Part shown: positions 34,313 to 42,356 of the stretch, one piece after another
How positions within the stretch are numbered: the first letter of the stretch is position 1
Layout of the letters: the number at the start of each line of letters is the position of its first letter
Assembly: GCF_013369485.1 (NCBI RefSeq)
Contig: NZ_JABWEB010000002.1
Span: 124,001 to 188,000 of the forward strand
Direction: 5' to 3'
From: Massilia sp. BJB1822
Lineage (GTDB): Bacteria > Pseudomonadota > Gammaproteobacteria > Burkholderiales > Burkholderiaceae_D
Length of the DNA stretch: 64,000 nucleotides
Made by a program: the position numbers and the translations under genes
The notes under the pieces: model-generated
Database searches by the model: none
The model's input: only the letters and a program-made list of their open reading frames with translations
What the model was told of the DNA's origin: nothing

Positions 34313-35424
34313 TCCAGCAGCAAGGTGGTGATCTTCTTGATGACGGTTCCCATATCCGGCTGACCGCCGTCGCGGTTGGTGATGACGGCCACATAGATGC
34401 CGCTCTCCGGCAGATACTGCGTCCCGGCCGAGAAGCCTGGAATGTCGCCACCGTGTCTATACATAGGCTGGTCCTTGAATTTTCCGACAAACCAGCCGTA
34501 GCCATAGTCCGCCGTCTTGCCGCTATTCAGCGTGTAGGCGGTGCGCATGCGGCGCCAGGTTTCCGGTTTCAGCAGCTTGCCGTCCACGATGGCGGCATTC
34601 CAGCGCGCCAGATCGTCCACGCTGGAACGCAGGGCGCCCGCAGCATAGGGCAGTGTCATGCTGATGACCTGGGGGCTGTCAAAACCGCCCAAAAGGCGCT
34701 TCGAATAGCCGGCCACGCAGGGCTGGGCGCGGCATTCGTCGCTGTCGTAAAAAGTGCTGTTGAGCTGAAGCGGTGCGAAGATGTGCTGGCGCATGTAATC
34801 CGCATATTTTTGGCCGGAGACTTTTTCGATGATGGCGCCCAGCAGGAAGTAGCCGGAATTGCTGTAGCTAAAGCGTTCGCCCGGCGTGAATTGCAGCGGC
34901 TTGTCCTTGAAGAAGGAGATCATCTCGTTGACGCTCATCGTCTTCTGAACGATCTCGCCAAAGCCCGGCAGCGCCGTATAGTTTGGAATGCCGGAGGTGT
35001 GGGTCAGCAGGTGCTCGATGCTGATGGTCTGGCCGTGGGTTGGGTAATCCGGCAGATAGGCGGTGATGCTGTCGCTGACTTTGAGCTTGCCCTGTTCCGC
35101 CAGCTGCATGATGGCCGCAGCAGTGAACTGCTTGGTGACCGAGCCGACGCGCAAGCTCATGGCCGGTTCCAGCGGCGTTTTCTGTTCCAGGTTTGCCAGC
35201 CCATAGGCCTTGTGCAGCACAGGCAGGCCATTCTTGACGACGATGACGGTGATGCCCGGCTGGCCGGCTGCGAAATTCTGCGTCAGGTAGTCGTCGATGC
35301 GGGCCACGGCGGTGGCGGTGGCGATAATGCCGGCCGGCGTTGGCGCGGTGGCCGGCGCGGCGTGGGTATTGAAGCAAAAGGCGGCAAACAGAATGGCGCA
35401 AAGCGCGCTGCGGGGATGGCTCAA
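34309..35424 (-). CDS. Class C beta-lactamase/PBP-family serine hydrolase
   Basis: A 371-aa exported hydrolase (signal peptide ending NTHAAPA). The motifs are SVTK (nucleophile Ser and Lys, in RVGSVTKQFTAAA), YSN (FSYSNSGYFLLG) and HGG (YRHGGDIPGF). This family includes D-alanyl carboxypeptidases, esterases and AmpC. The overall look is of a carboxypeptidase or esterase rather than a dedicated beta-lactamase. The palindrome at 35463-35476 lies upstream. Confidence 0.88.
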   Translation of the reverse strand: MSHPRSALCAILFAAFCFNTHAAPATAPTPAGIIATATAVARIDDYLTQNFAAGQPGITVIVVKNGLPVLHKAYGLANLEQKTPLEPAMSLRVGSVTKQFTAAAIMQLAEQGKLKVSDSITAYLPDYPTHGQTISIEHLLTHTSGIPNYTALPGFGEIVQKTMSVNEMISFFKDKPLQFTPGERFSYSNSGYFLLGAIIEKVSGQKYADYMRQHIFAPLQLNSTFYDSDECRAQPCVAGYSKRLLGGFDSPQVISMTLPYAAGALRSSVDDLARWNAAIVDGKLLKPETWRRMRTAYTLNSGKTADYGYGWFVGKFKDQPMYRHGGDIPGFSAGTQYLPESGIYVAVITNRDGGQPDMGTVIKKITTLLLD

Positions 35425-35462
35425 GGTCGTCTCTCTTCTGGCGATTGCTGATTTGGCAATTA

Positions 35463-35476
35463 TACACAGCTGTGTA
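35463..35476. promoter_or_regulatory. Perfect 14-bp palindrome TACACAGCTGTGTA
   Basis: Uninterrupted palindrome in the divergent region between the serine hydrolase (start 35424) and the thymidine phosphorylase homologue (start 35573). It is probably a regulator binding site; no regulator gene is adjacent. Confidence 0.5.
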
Positions 35477-35572
35477 CCAAAAGAAATATTACATTTTTTT
35501 TGACGTGAATCAATTTCATGTTCACACTGCTTGCGTAGGCTTTGCGGATTATCAGCACCACAGGAGAGTCAA

Positions 35573-37120
35573 TTGAGCATTCACCAGCCGCCTCCCGCCA
35601 ACACCGTAAATGCTGCCAGCGCTTCCATGCTGCGCGCGCGCCGCCTCGGCATCGACACCTATCAGCATCTGGTGGTGTATCTGCGGCGCGATAGTCCGGT
35701 GTGCCGCGCCGAAGGCTTTGAGGCGCAGTCGCGCATTGAACTCATATGCGGTGCGGTGACGGTGACGGCCACGCTGAATGTGGCCGACAGCGAGTTGCTG
35801 GAACTGGACGAGGCGGGGCTGTCGGAAGCCAGCTGGCATGCGCTCGGCGTGCGCGACGGCACGCCGGTGCAGCTGCGCCACGCCGCGCCGCTGCAATCGT
35901 TCGCCGCCGTGCGCGCCAAGCTGCAAGGCCGTCCCTTCGACGATGCGGCCTTGCTGGCCGTAGCGCAGGATATCGTGGCCGGCCGCTATTCCGACATCCA
36001 CCTCGCCACCCTGATCACCGCCTGTTCCGGCAGCCACCTCGACCTGGCCGAAACCATCGCCCTGACGCGTGCCATGGTGGCGGTCGGCCAGCGTATGCAA
36101 TGGCCGGCCGAGGTGGTGGTGGACAAGCATTGCGTCGGCGGCCTGCCGGGCAACCGCACCACGCTGCTGGTGGTGCCCATCGTGGCCGCTTGCGGCCTGA
36201 CAATGCCCAAGACCTCCTCGCGCGCCATCACCTCGCCGGCCGGCACGGCCGATACGATGGAAGTGCTGGCTCCCGTCAGTCTGGAAGTGGAGCAGATGCG
36301 CCAGGTGGTGCAACGCGAAGGCGGTTGCATCGCCTGGGGCGGCGGCGTGGCACTGAGTCCAGCCGACGATATCCTGATCCGCGTCGAACGCGCGCTGGAA
36401 CTGGACAGCGATGGCCTGCTGGTCGCTTCCGTGCTGTCGAAGAAGGTGGCGGCGGGTGCCACCCATGTGCTGATCGATATTCCCTGGGGCCGCACCGCCA
36501 AGGTGCGCTCGGAGCAGGCGGCGCACCAATTGGCGGCCAGGCTGGAAGCCTGCGGCCAGGCGCTGGGCCTGCATGTGCGCTGCGTGCTGAGCGACGGCAG
36601 CCAGCCGGTCGGCAGCGGCATCGGCCCGGCGCAGGAGGCGCTTGATGTGCTGGCCGTACTGCGGCAGCAGGACGACGCGCCGCAGGATCTGCGCCAGCGC
36701 GCCTTGACCCTGGCGGGCCTGCTGCTGGAGCTGGGCGGCAAAGCCGCGCAGGGCCAGGGCGAGGCCTTGGCGCGCCAGACGCTGGAGAGCGGGGCGGCCT
36801 GGCGCAAGTTCCAGGGCATCTGCGCGGCACAGGGCGGCATGCGCGAGCTGCCGCAAGCCTGCTGCTCGCAAGTGCTGACGGCGCGCCATGGCGGCCGCGT
36901 GGTGGCCATCGACAACCGCAAGCTGTCCACCCTGGCCAAGCTGGCGGGCGCGCCGCGCGCCGCGGCAGCCGGACTGCGCTTCCACGCGCCGCTGGGAACC
37001 ATACTGACGCCGGGGCAGCCGCTGCTCACGCTGTATGCGGAAACGCCGGGCGAACTGCGCTACGCGCTCGACTACGCCGAAACGCAAAGTGCGCTGGTGA
37101 CGGTGGAAGCGACGGCCTAA
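35573..37120 (+). CDS. Thymidine/AMP phosphorylase family protein
   Basis: A 515-aa protein of the long, AMP-phosphorylase-like thymidine phosphorylase type. The N-terminal domain is residues 1-90; the catalytic part contains VVDKHCVGGLPGNRTTLLVVPIVAACG and KTSSRAITSPAGTADTMEVL, the phosphate and nucleoside binding regions. It splits nucleosides or nucleotides with phosphate. The start is taken as TTG 35573 behind AGGAGAG; the 14 extra residues upstream look non-coding. It converges on the PHA synthase gene with a 4-bp overlap. Confidence 0.88.
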   Translation: MSIHQPPPANTVNAASASMLRARRLGIDTYQHLVVYLRRDSPVCRAEGFEAQSRIELICGAVTVTATLNVADSELLELDEAGLSEASWHALGVRDGTPVQLRHAAPLQSFAAVRAKLQGRPFDDAALLAVAQDIVAGRYSDIHLATLITACSGSHLDLAETIALTRAMVAVGQRMQWPAEVVVDKHCVGGLPGNRTTLLVVPIVAACGLTMPKTSSRAITSPAGTADTMEVLAPVSLEVEQMRQVVQREGGCIAWGGGVALSPADDILIRVERALELDSDGLLVASVLSKKVAAGATHVLIDIPWGRTAKVRSEQAAHQLAARLEACGQALGLHVRCVLSDGSQPVGSGIGPAQEALDVLAVLRQQDDAPQDLRQRALTLAGLLLELGGKAAQGQGEALARQTLESGAAWRKFQGICAAQGGMRELPQACCSQVLTARHGGRVVAIDNRKLSTLAKLAGAPRAAAAGLRFHAPLGTILTPGQPLLTLYAETPGELRYALDYAETQSALVTVEATA

Positions 37121-38919
37121 CGCTGGAAGATATAGGTGCCGGGCGCTTCGCCCAGCACGGGACCGGGCGGCGGCGGATCGCCCAGCGGACCGGCCAGGCG
37201 CGCCAGCCATTCGGCCCAGGCGGGCCACCACGAGCCTTCGTGCTGTTCGACGCAGGCATGCCAGCTGTCCGGATCGATATACGCCGTGTCTTCGTGGTGG
37301 GTGGCGATCTGGTAGACCCGGCCGGTTTCGCCGGGCGGCGAGACCACGCCCGCATTATGGCCACCGGAGGTGAGCAGGAAGGTGACATCGGCATCGGCCA
37401 GCAAGAGCAGCTTATACACCGAGCGCCATGGCGCCACATGGTCGCTCAGGGTGCCGACGGCGAAGAAGGGCGTTTCGATATCGGTCAGCGCCACGGCCCG
37501 GCCGCCAGCCTGGTAGCGGCCATTGGCCAAGTCGTTGCGCAGGAAAAGGTTGCGCAGGTATTCGCTGTGCATGCGGTAGGGCATGCGCGTGGCATCGGCG
37601 TTCCAGGCCATCAGATCGCTGTCCACGGCGGGCAGGTTGAGCAGGTACTCGCGCAGGCGGCGCGACCAGATCAAATCGTTGGAGCGCAGCAGCTGGAAGG
37701 CGCCCGCCATCTGGCGCGTGTCCAGATAGCCGCGCTCCCACATGCCCGCCTCCAGGAAGCTTACTTCGCTTTCGTCGACAAACAGCGACAGCTCGCCCGG
37801 CTCGGTAAAGTCCACCTGGGCCGCCAGCAGGGTAACGCTGGCCAGGCGGGTGTCGCCATCGCGCGCCATGGCCGCCGCCGTAATCGCCAGCAGCGTGCCG
37901 CCCAGGCAGTAGCCGGCGGCGTTGATGCGGCGCGCGCCGCTTTGTTCCGTGATCGCATCCAGCGCCGCCATCACGCCCTGCTGGCGGTAATCCTCCATTG
38001 ACAGCTCGCGGTCCTCGGCATCGGGATTGCGCCATGAAATGATATAAACCGTATGGCCTTGCTCCACCAGATAGCGCACCAGCGAGTTGTGCGGCGACAG
38101 GTCGAGGATGTAGTACTTCATGATCCAGGCCGGCACGATCAGCAGCGGCGCCGCATGCACCTTGGACGTGGCGGGTGCATAGCGTATCAACTCGATCAGG
38201 TGGTTGCGCAGCACCACCGTGCCCGGCGTGAGCGCCAGATTGCGGCCCGGCGCATAGGCCGGCGGCGCATCGGCGCCGGCGCCGGTGATGCCGCGCCAGA
38301 TATCGGCCGCGGCTTTTTGCGCGCCGTTCAGCAGACAGGCGCCGCCGCTTTGCAGCACGGCGTCCAGCACCACGGGATTGGTGGCGATGAAGTTGGACGG
38401 CGCCAGCCAGTCCAGCATCTGGCGCACGGTGAACGTCACCACCTCGCCGTGGTGGCGCGACACGCCGCGCACGCCGCTGGTGGCGCGGTGCCACCATTGC
38501 TGCTGCAGCAGGAAGCCTTGCGAGATGGCGTTGAAAGGCCAGCGTTGCCAAGGCGCTTCCTCGAAGCGCCGGTCCTGGGCCAGGGGTTCGATGGCCGGCT
38601 GCGGCTCGCCCGGCAGGCCGGGGCGTAGCGCCTGCTCCACATAATGCAGCCAGCGCTGACCGCTGTCGGCCGCCTGCAGCAGCAGATGCTGCTGCTTGGA
38701 TGGCGACAACGCCAGATGGCAAAGCCAGTCGGCGTAAGCCACGGCCATGGCGGCCGGCGATACCGAGGCGGTCCAGCGCGCCAGCGCGGCGTTCAGCAGC
38801 AGGTCAGCGGCAGCGGCATTCTCGTTGCCGCTTTCCGGATAGCTGTGCGCCTGCCCTCCCTGCCAGGCGCTGCCCTGGCGCTGCAGGCTGCAACTGGCCG
38901 AGAGCGAGCGCCGCGTCAT
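37117..38919 (-). CDS. phaC: Poly(3-hydroxyalkanoate) synthase, PhaC-type
   Basis: A 600-aa polymerase that links hydroxyacyl-CoA into PHB granules. The lipase-like box is GYCLGG with the nucleophile Cys338. The catalytic Asp is in GTLSDHVAPW and the His in SGGHNAG. The N-terminal PhaC domain (FNAISQGFLLQQQWWH, VRQMLDWLAPSNF) is present. ATG 38919 is used; the additional 84 residues upstream in frame are antisense-like shadow of the stress-protein gene. It starts 7 bp after that gene's stop, so the two are co-transcribed. Confidence 0.93.
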   Translation of the reverse strand: MTRRSLSASCSLQRQGSAWQGGQAHSYPESGNENAAAADLLLNAALARWTASVSPAAMAVAYADWLCHLALSPSKQQHLLLQAADSGQRWLHYVEQALRPGLPGEPQPAIEPLAQDRRFEEAPWQRWPFNAISQGFLLQQQWWHRATSGVRGVSRHHGEVVTFTVRQMLDWLAPSNFIATNPVVLDAVLQSGGACLLNGAQKAAADIWRGITGAGADAPPAYAPGRNLALTPGTVVLRNHLIELIRYAPATSKVHAAPLLIVPAWIMKYYILDLSPHNSLVRYLVEQGHTVYIISWRNPDAEDRELSMEDYRQQGVMAALDAITEQSGARRINAAGYCLGGTLLAITAAAMARDGDTRLASVTLLAAQVDFTEPGELSLFVDESEVSFLEAGMWERGYLDTRQMAGAFQLLRSNDLIWSRRLREYLLNLPAVDSDLMAWNADATRMPYRMHSEYLRNLFLRNDLANGRYQAGGRAVALTDIETPFFAVGTLSDHVAPWRSVYKLLLLADADVTFLLTSGGHNAGVVSPPGETGRVYQIATHHEDTAYIDPDSWHACVEQHEGSWWPAWAEWLARLAGPLGDPPPPGPVLGEAPGTYIFQR

Positions 38920-38926
38920 GGCGGCC

Positions 38927-39763
38927 TCAGTGGGCCAGCAGCAGGGGTAGTGTGGCCTGGTCGAGCAGGTCGCGCGTGACACCTCCCAAAGCCCATTCGC
39001 GGTAGCGGCTATGGCCGCGCGCGCCGGCCACCAGCAGGTCGGAACCGCTGCTGCGCGCCAGATCGAGCAGGGCGCCGGCCGTGGTCTGCGCGGTTTCGAT
39101 CTGCACCACTTCAATCTGCACGCCATGCCGCGCCAGATACAGGGCCAGGTCCGCGCCAGGCTGTTCGCCATGGCGTTCCGGCATTTCGTCGGGATTGATG
39201 ACGGCTACCTGCACCTTGGACGCGCGGCGCAGCAGGGGCAGGGCGGTCTGCACGGCGCGCGTGGCTTCCATGCTGGCGTTCCAGCCGATGGTGATCTTGC
39301 CGATGCCGCCTTCGCGGCGGTAGCCGTCCGGCACCACCAGCACCGGGCGGGTGCTGTGAAGGGCCAGCTCCTCGGGCAGCCTGGCCGTGCCGCGCAGGCC
39401 GCGCGAATCGGGATCGCCGCGTCCCACCACCAGCAGGTCGGCGTAGCGCGCCTGCAGCTGCAAGGCTTGCACCGCGTCCTCGTCGACCATGCGCGATTCG
39501 TAGGAATCGACGCCCAGGCTTTCGGCCTGCTGGGTGAATTGCTGCAAATGGATGCGCGGCGCTTCGCGCATCTGCTCGTACTCGCCGCTGGGAACGGCGC
39601 TGCGGTTGGAGCAGGCCAGGAAAACGAAGTCGCGCAGCGACAGGCCGGTGACGGCGCAGCCGACCAGGTGGGCCTCGAAGTCCTGCGCCATGCGCGCGGC
39701 CAGGGCCATGCGCGCATCGAACTGGGGTGAGGCGTCTACATGCAATACGATAGTCTTGAACAT
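38927..39763 (-). CDS. Tandem universal stress protein
   Basis: 278 aa with two USP domains. The second has the ATP-binding glycine motif GARGHSRYREWALGGVTRDLL. The first is more divergent, with LLVVGRGDPDSRGLRG and RPVLVVPD. AGGAGG sits before ATG 39763. It heads an operon with phaC, in line with stress proteins near PHB genes in low-oxygen or stationary-phase regulons. Confidence 0.9.
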   Translation of the reverse strand: MFKTIVLHVDASPQFDARMALAARMAQDFEAHLVGCAVTGLSLRDFVFLACSNRSAVPSGEYEQMREAPRIHLQQFTQQAESLGVDSYESRMVDEDAVQALQLQARYADLLVVGRGDPDSRGLRGTARLPEELALHSTRPVLVVPDGYRREGGIGKITIGWNASMEATRAVQTALPLLRRASKVQVAVINPDEMPERHGEQPGADLALYLARHGVQIEVVQIETAQTTAGALLDLARSSGSDLLVAGARGHSRYREWALGGVTRDLLDQATLPLLLAH

Positions 39764-39789
39764 GATCTTCCTCCTGTTTGGCGCGGAGT

Positions 39790-39978
39790 TCAGCCGTAGC
39801 GGCGGGCCTGCGCGGTGGATGGCAGCAGCGCGCGACCCAAGCCGGTCAGACCCGCCAGTGCCGGAATCAGCACAATCCAGCCTGCGATGCCGAAATACAC
39901 CATGCCGGTCGCTATCAACAGTCCCGCAATCATCAGAATATGCACACAGCGGTCGACCAGTCCTTGATTGATGCTCAT
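39790..39978 (-). CDS. DUF2892 small inner-membrane protein
   Basis: A 62-aa protein with two hydrophobic helices (HILMIAGLLIATGMVYFGIAG and IVLIPALAGLTGLG). This is the short YgaP-like DUF2892 membrane domain without a rhodanese partner. AGGAGG precedes ATG 39978. It lies upstream of the stress-protein/phaC genes on the same strand. Confidence 0.82.
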   Translation of the reverse strand: MSINQGLVDRCVHILMIAGLLIATGMVYFGIAGWIVLIPALAGLTGLGRALLPSTAQARRYG

Positions 39979-40064
39979 AAAACCCTCCTTGATGACAAAG
40001 TAAGTTCCTGATGAGCATCAGTCTGATCCGATGGGCCGACAATAACTTTGATCCAGGTCAAATC

Positions 40065-41723
40065 CTACTCTTGTCGTGCCAGCTTGTGCAATTCCTCAGC
40101 GTGTGCGTGTTGAGGTGCCGACCAGACGCTGTCGGCGGGACCATGGCGCAGCCGGCGCGCACTCAGCCTTGCGCCATACAGCAGCACCAGGCCCAGCACC
40201 AGGCCGGTCAGATCGACGCCGAGCGCCGCGCCGCTGGCGTGCGACCACAACCCGGCCTGCGGCAGTAGCCAGCCGGCCAGCGTGGCGAGCGGGATGGCGA
40301 AAGCGGCCAGCGCGCACAGGACCAGCAGCTGCGGCGCCGCGCGCGCCGCACCGCGCCAGAATGCCCAAGCCACGCTGGCGAGGAAGATGGCGTAATACAC
40401 CGTCACGCAGGCCGAATTCGCATTCGCCACCCAGGCATGCAGCCACTTGGCGGCAGCGATGGCGAAGGCGGCGCCGGCCACGCTGCCGAGGCAGACGCCC
40501 AGGGTGGCGCTGGCCATCAGCGCGGTGGCGCGCGTCTGCTGCGGCAGGGCGCCGTCGCGCAGCTGGTTCTTGCGCCGCTTTTCCACCCACAGCAGATTGC
40601 CGGTATAGAAGAGGAAGGCGCCGCCCAGGCCGAGCGCAAAGTAGATCCAGCGCGTCAGATTGCCGCCGTAATTTCCGAAATGGAGGGCGAAGAAGGGCGT
40701 GACCAGGCTGCTCCAGAAATCCTCCTTACCGGGCAGCATATCGGTATCGGTTTTGCCGGTGTAGGGATCGATCATCACGAAGCCGGTCGTCGGACCAGCC
40801 ACCAGATGGCGGGCGTCGGCCACCGCCGCGCGTACCATCGGGCGCGGGCTGTCCAGGCCCATGAACAGAACTTCCGTCACCTCGGCACCGGGCGCGGTGT
40901 CGCGCACTGTGCGCAGCAGGGTGGTGGGCGGCAGCATATCGGCCAGCGGGCGCACCACCGGTTTTTCGCCGGGCGCGGCGCCGAACATGGGGCGGCCTTC
41001 GTACACCACATGCGCGAGGCTGTCGTAGAACTGGTCGTGGAAGGCGAACACGATCACCGTCAGGCTGATCACGATATGGAAGGGCAGGCTGGTGATGCCG
41101 ACGATATTGTGGGCGTCGAGCCAGAAGCGCTTGCGGTTCTTGCCCGCGCGCAGAGCAAAGAAATCCTTGACCAGGGTGGGCAGCAGCAGGATCAGGCCGG
41201 ACACCAGGGCCAGGAAGTACAGCACGGCGGCCACGCCCATCAAATAAATGCCGAGGTATTCGCCGCCCAGCGAGCCGGGAATGCCGCCCGTCCGGTGCAG
41301 CATGTCGATCAGTTGCGCCAGCTGGGTGGGTAGGGCTTGCCGCACCTGCAACTGGCCCGAGGCGTCCAGCCCCGCCTCCCAGCGCCGCGCCGACAGATCG
41401 AGTTCGCGGCCGCCTTCGCCGGCGCTCCAGCTGACGGGCGAGGTGGCGTATTCGTTGCGCTCCAGATGCAGGGTGAACTCGCGGCGCGCGGCGGGATACT
41501 GGTCCAGCACCTGGGCCACCAGCTTATCCAGGCTGGCTTCGCCGGTGGCGGCGGCTGGCGCGCCATGCACGGTAGCGGGACGGCTGGCCCAGCGGTCCAG
41601 CGGTTCCTTGAACATGGTGAGCGCGCCGGCGAAGAAGCCGATGAAGAGCAGCATGCCGGCGCCGAGGCCGGCCCAGGTATGCAGGCTTTGGTAAATTCGG
41701 AGAATATCGCTGCGGATTTTCAT
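40065..41723 (-). CDS. PepSY-domain transmembrane protein (siderophore/iron-reduction type)
   Basis: A 552-aa membrane protein with an N-terminal helix (SLHTWAGLGAGMLLFIGFFAGAL), PepSY-type periplasmic modules (LPPTTLLRTVRDTAPGAEVTEVL, DPYTGKTDTDML), and further helices that include HLWxGx-like histidines (DAHNIVGITSLPFHIVISLTV). Such proteins are thought to reduce ferric siderophores in the inner membrane. The operon with DUF3649, DUF3325 and a TonB receptor supports this. ATG 41723 overlaps the DUF3649 stop by 4 bp. Confidence 0.88.
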   Translation of the reverse strand: MKIRSDILRIYQSLHTWAGLGAGMLLFIGFFAGALTMFKEPLDRWASRPATVHGAPAAATGEASLDKLVAQVLDQYPAARREFTLHLERNEYATSPVSWSAGEGGRELDLSARRWEAGLDASGQLQVRQALPTQLAQLIDMLHRTGGIPGSLGGEYLGIYLMGVAAVLYFLALVSGLILLLPTLVKDFFALRAGKNRKRFWLDAHNIVGITSLPFHIVISLTVIVFAFHDQFYDSLAHVVYEGRPMFGAAPGEKPVVRPLADMLPPTTLLRTVRDTAPGAEVTEVLFMGLDSPRPMVRAAVADARHLVAGPTTGFVMIDPYTGKTDTDMLPGKEDFWSSLVTPFFALHFGNYGGNLTRWIYFALGLGGAFLFYTGNLLWVEKRRKNQLRDGALPQQTRATALMASATLGVCLGSVAGAAFAIAAAKWLHAWVANANSACVTVYYAIFLASVAWAFWRGAARAAPQLLVLCALAAFAIPLATLAGWLLPQAGLWSHASGAALGVDLTGLVLGLVLLYGARLSARRLRHGPADSVWSAPQHAHAEELHKLARQE

Positions 41724-42025
41724 GAGAAGGCCGGGACTCCACGCAGAGAGAAAAGAAGGGCATAGGCCAGCGCATTGGCCGCGCCCAGCCAGAGCAAGGC
41801 GCGCGCGCCGCTGCGGAACAGATAGCTCAGACTGAAGACCAGCATCCACACGGGCGCGATCATCCACATCACGAACTGGGTTTTATTCGGCGCATCGGCG
41901 CCGCCGGGACCGGCCCAGGCGAAAATGCCCGCCACGGCCAGCGCCAAGGTCCAGCCCAGGATGCAGCCGGCCAGCGTCTTGCTCCACCAGTCGGCGCGGA
42001 TAGTGTTTTTGTTTTTGCCGCTCAT
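41720..42025 (-). CDS. DUF3649 iron-uptake membrane protein
   Basis: A 101-aa protein with three membrane helices (SKTLAGCILGWTLALAVAGIFAW, FVMWMIAPVWMLVFSLSYLF, ALLWLGAANALAYALLF). It is the usual partner of DUF3325 and PepSY proteins beside siderophore receptors. ATG 42025 is preferred over the long upstream frame because GAGGAGGACC precedes it. It is coupled to both neighbours by 4-bp overlaps. Confidence 0.85.
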   Translation of the reverse strand: MSGKNKNTIRADWWSKTLAGCILGWTLALAVAGIFAWAGPGGADAPNKTQFVMWMIAPVWMLVFSLSYLFRSGARALLWLGAANALAYALLFSLRGVPAFS

Positions 42026-42282
42026 GCTTCGGTCCTCCTCAGCAGCAGGGCGATAAACGGGAACAGGCCGAAGGCCAGCATCTGCAGCACCAGCCAGACG
42101 AAGACCGTGGTGGCGGTGCCAAGGAAACTCAGGCCGCAGGGCAGGGCCAGCAACAGCAGGGCCGCGCCGCCCAGGCGGGCCGGCAGGGCGGGCAGCGGCG
42201 CGCGCCGCCAGGCCTGGTGGCGGTGGCTCAGATAGAGCAGGGCGCAGCCCAGAAGCGTCAAGACGTAAAAGAGGATAGACAT
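42022..42282 (-). CDS. DUF3325 iron-uptake membrane protein
   Basis: An 86-aa protein with three membrane helices (ILFYVLTLLGCALLYLSH, LGGAALLLLALPCGLSFLG, VFVWLVLQMLAFGLFPFIALL). It belongs to the same operon as the TonB receptor and PepSY genes. The start is uncertain: ATG 42282 begins the natural first helix, although no strong ribosome site is seen. Confidence 0.8.
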   Translation of the reverse strand: MSILFYVLTLLGCALLYLSHRHQAWRRAPLPALPARLGGAALLLLALPCGLSFLGTATTVFVWLVLQMLAFGLFPFIALLLRRTEA

Positions 42283-42356
42283 AGTAGAAACGGTAAGCGC
42301 CCATGCCCCGCAAGAGGGCATGAGCGCATCGGTCGAAAAACCGCTAGCTGCGGGAC

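Noticed and set aside
38920..39171. N-terminal extension of the PHA synthase by 84 residues
   Set aside because: The stretch is an out-of-frame reading of the stress-protein gene (Cys/Arg/Trp-rich), and ATG 38919 gives the normal PhaC start.
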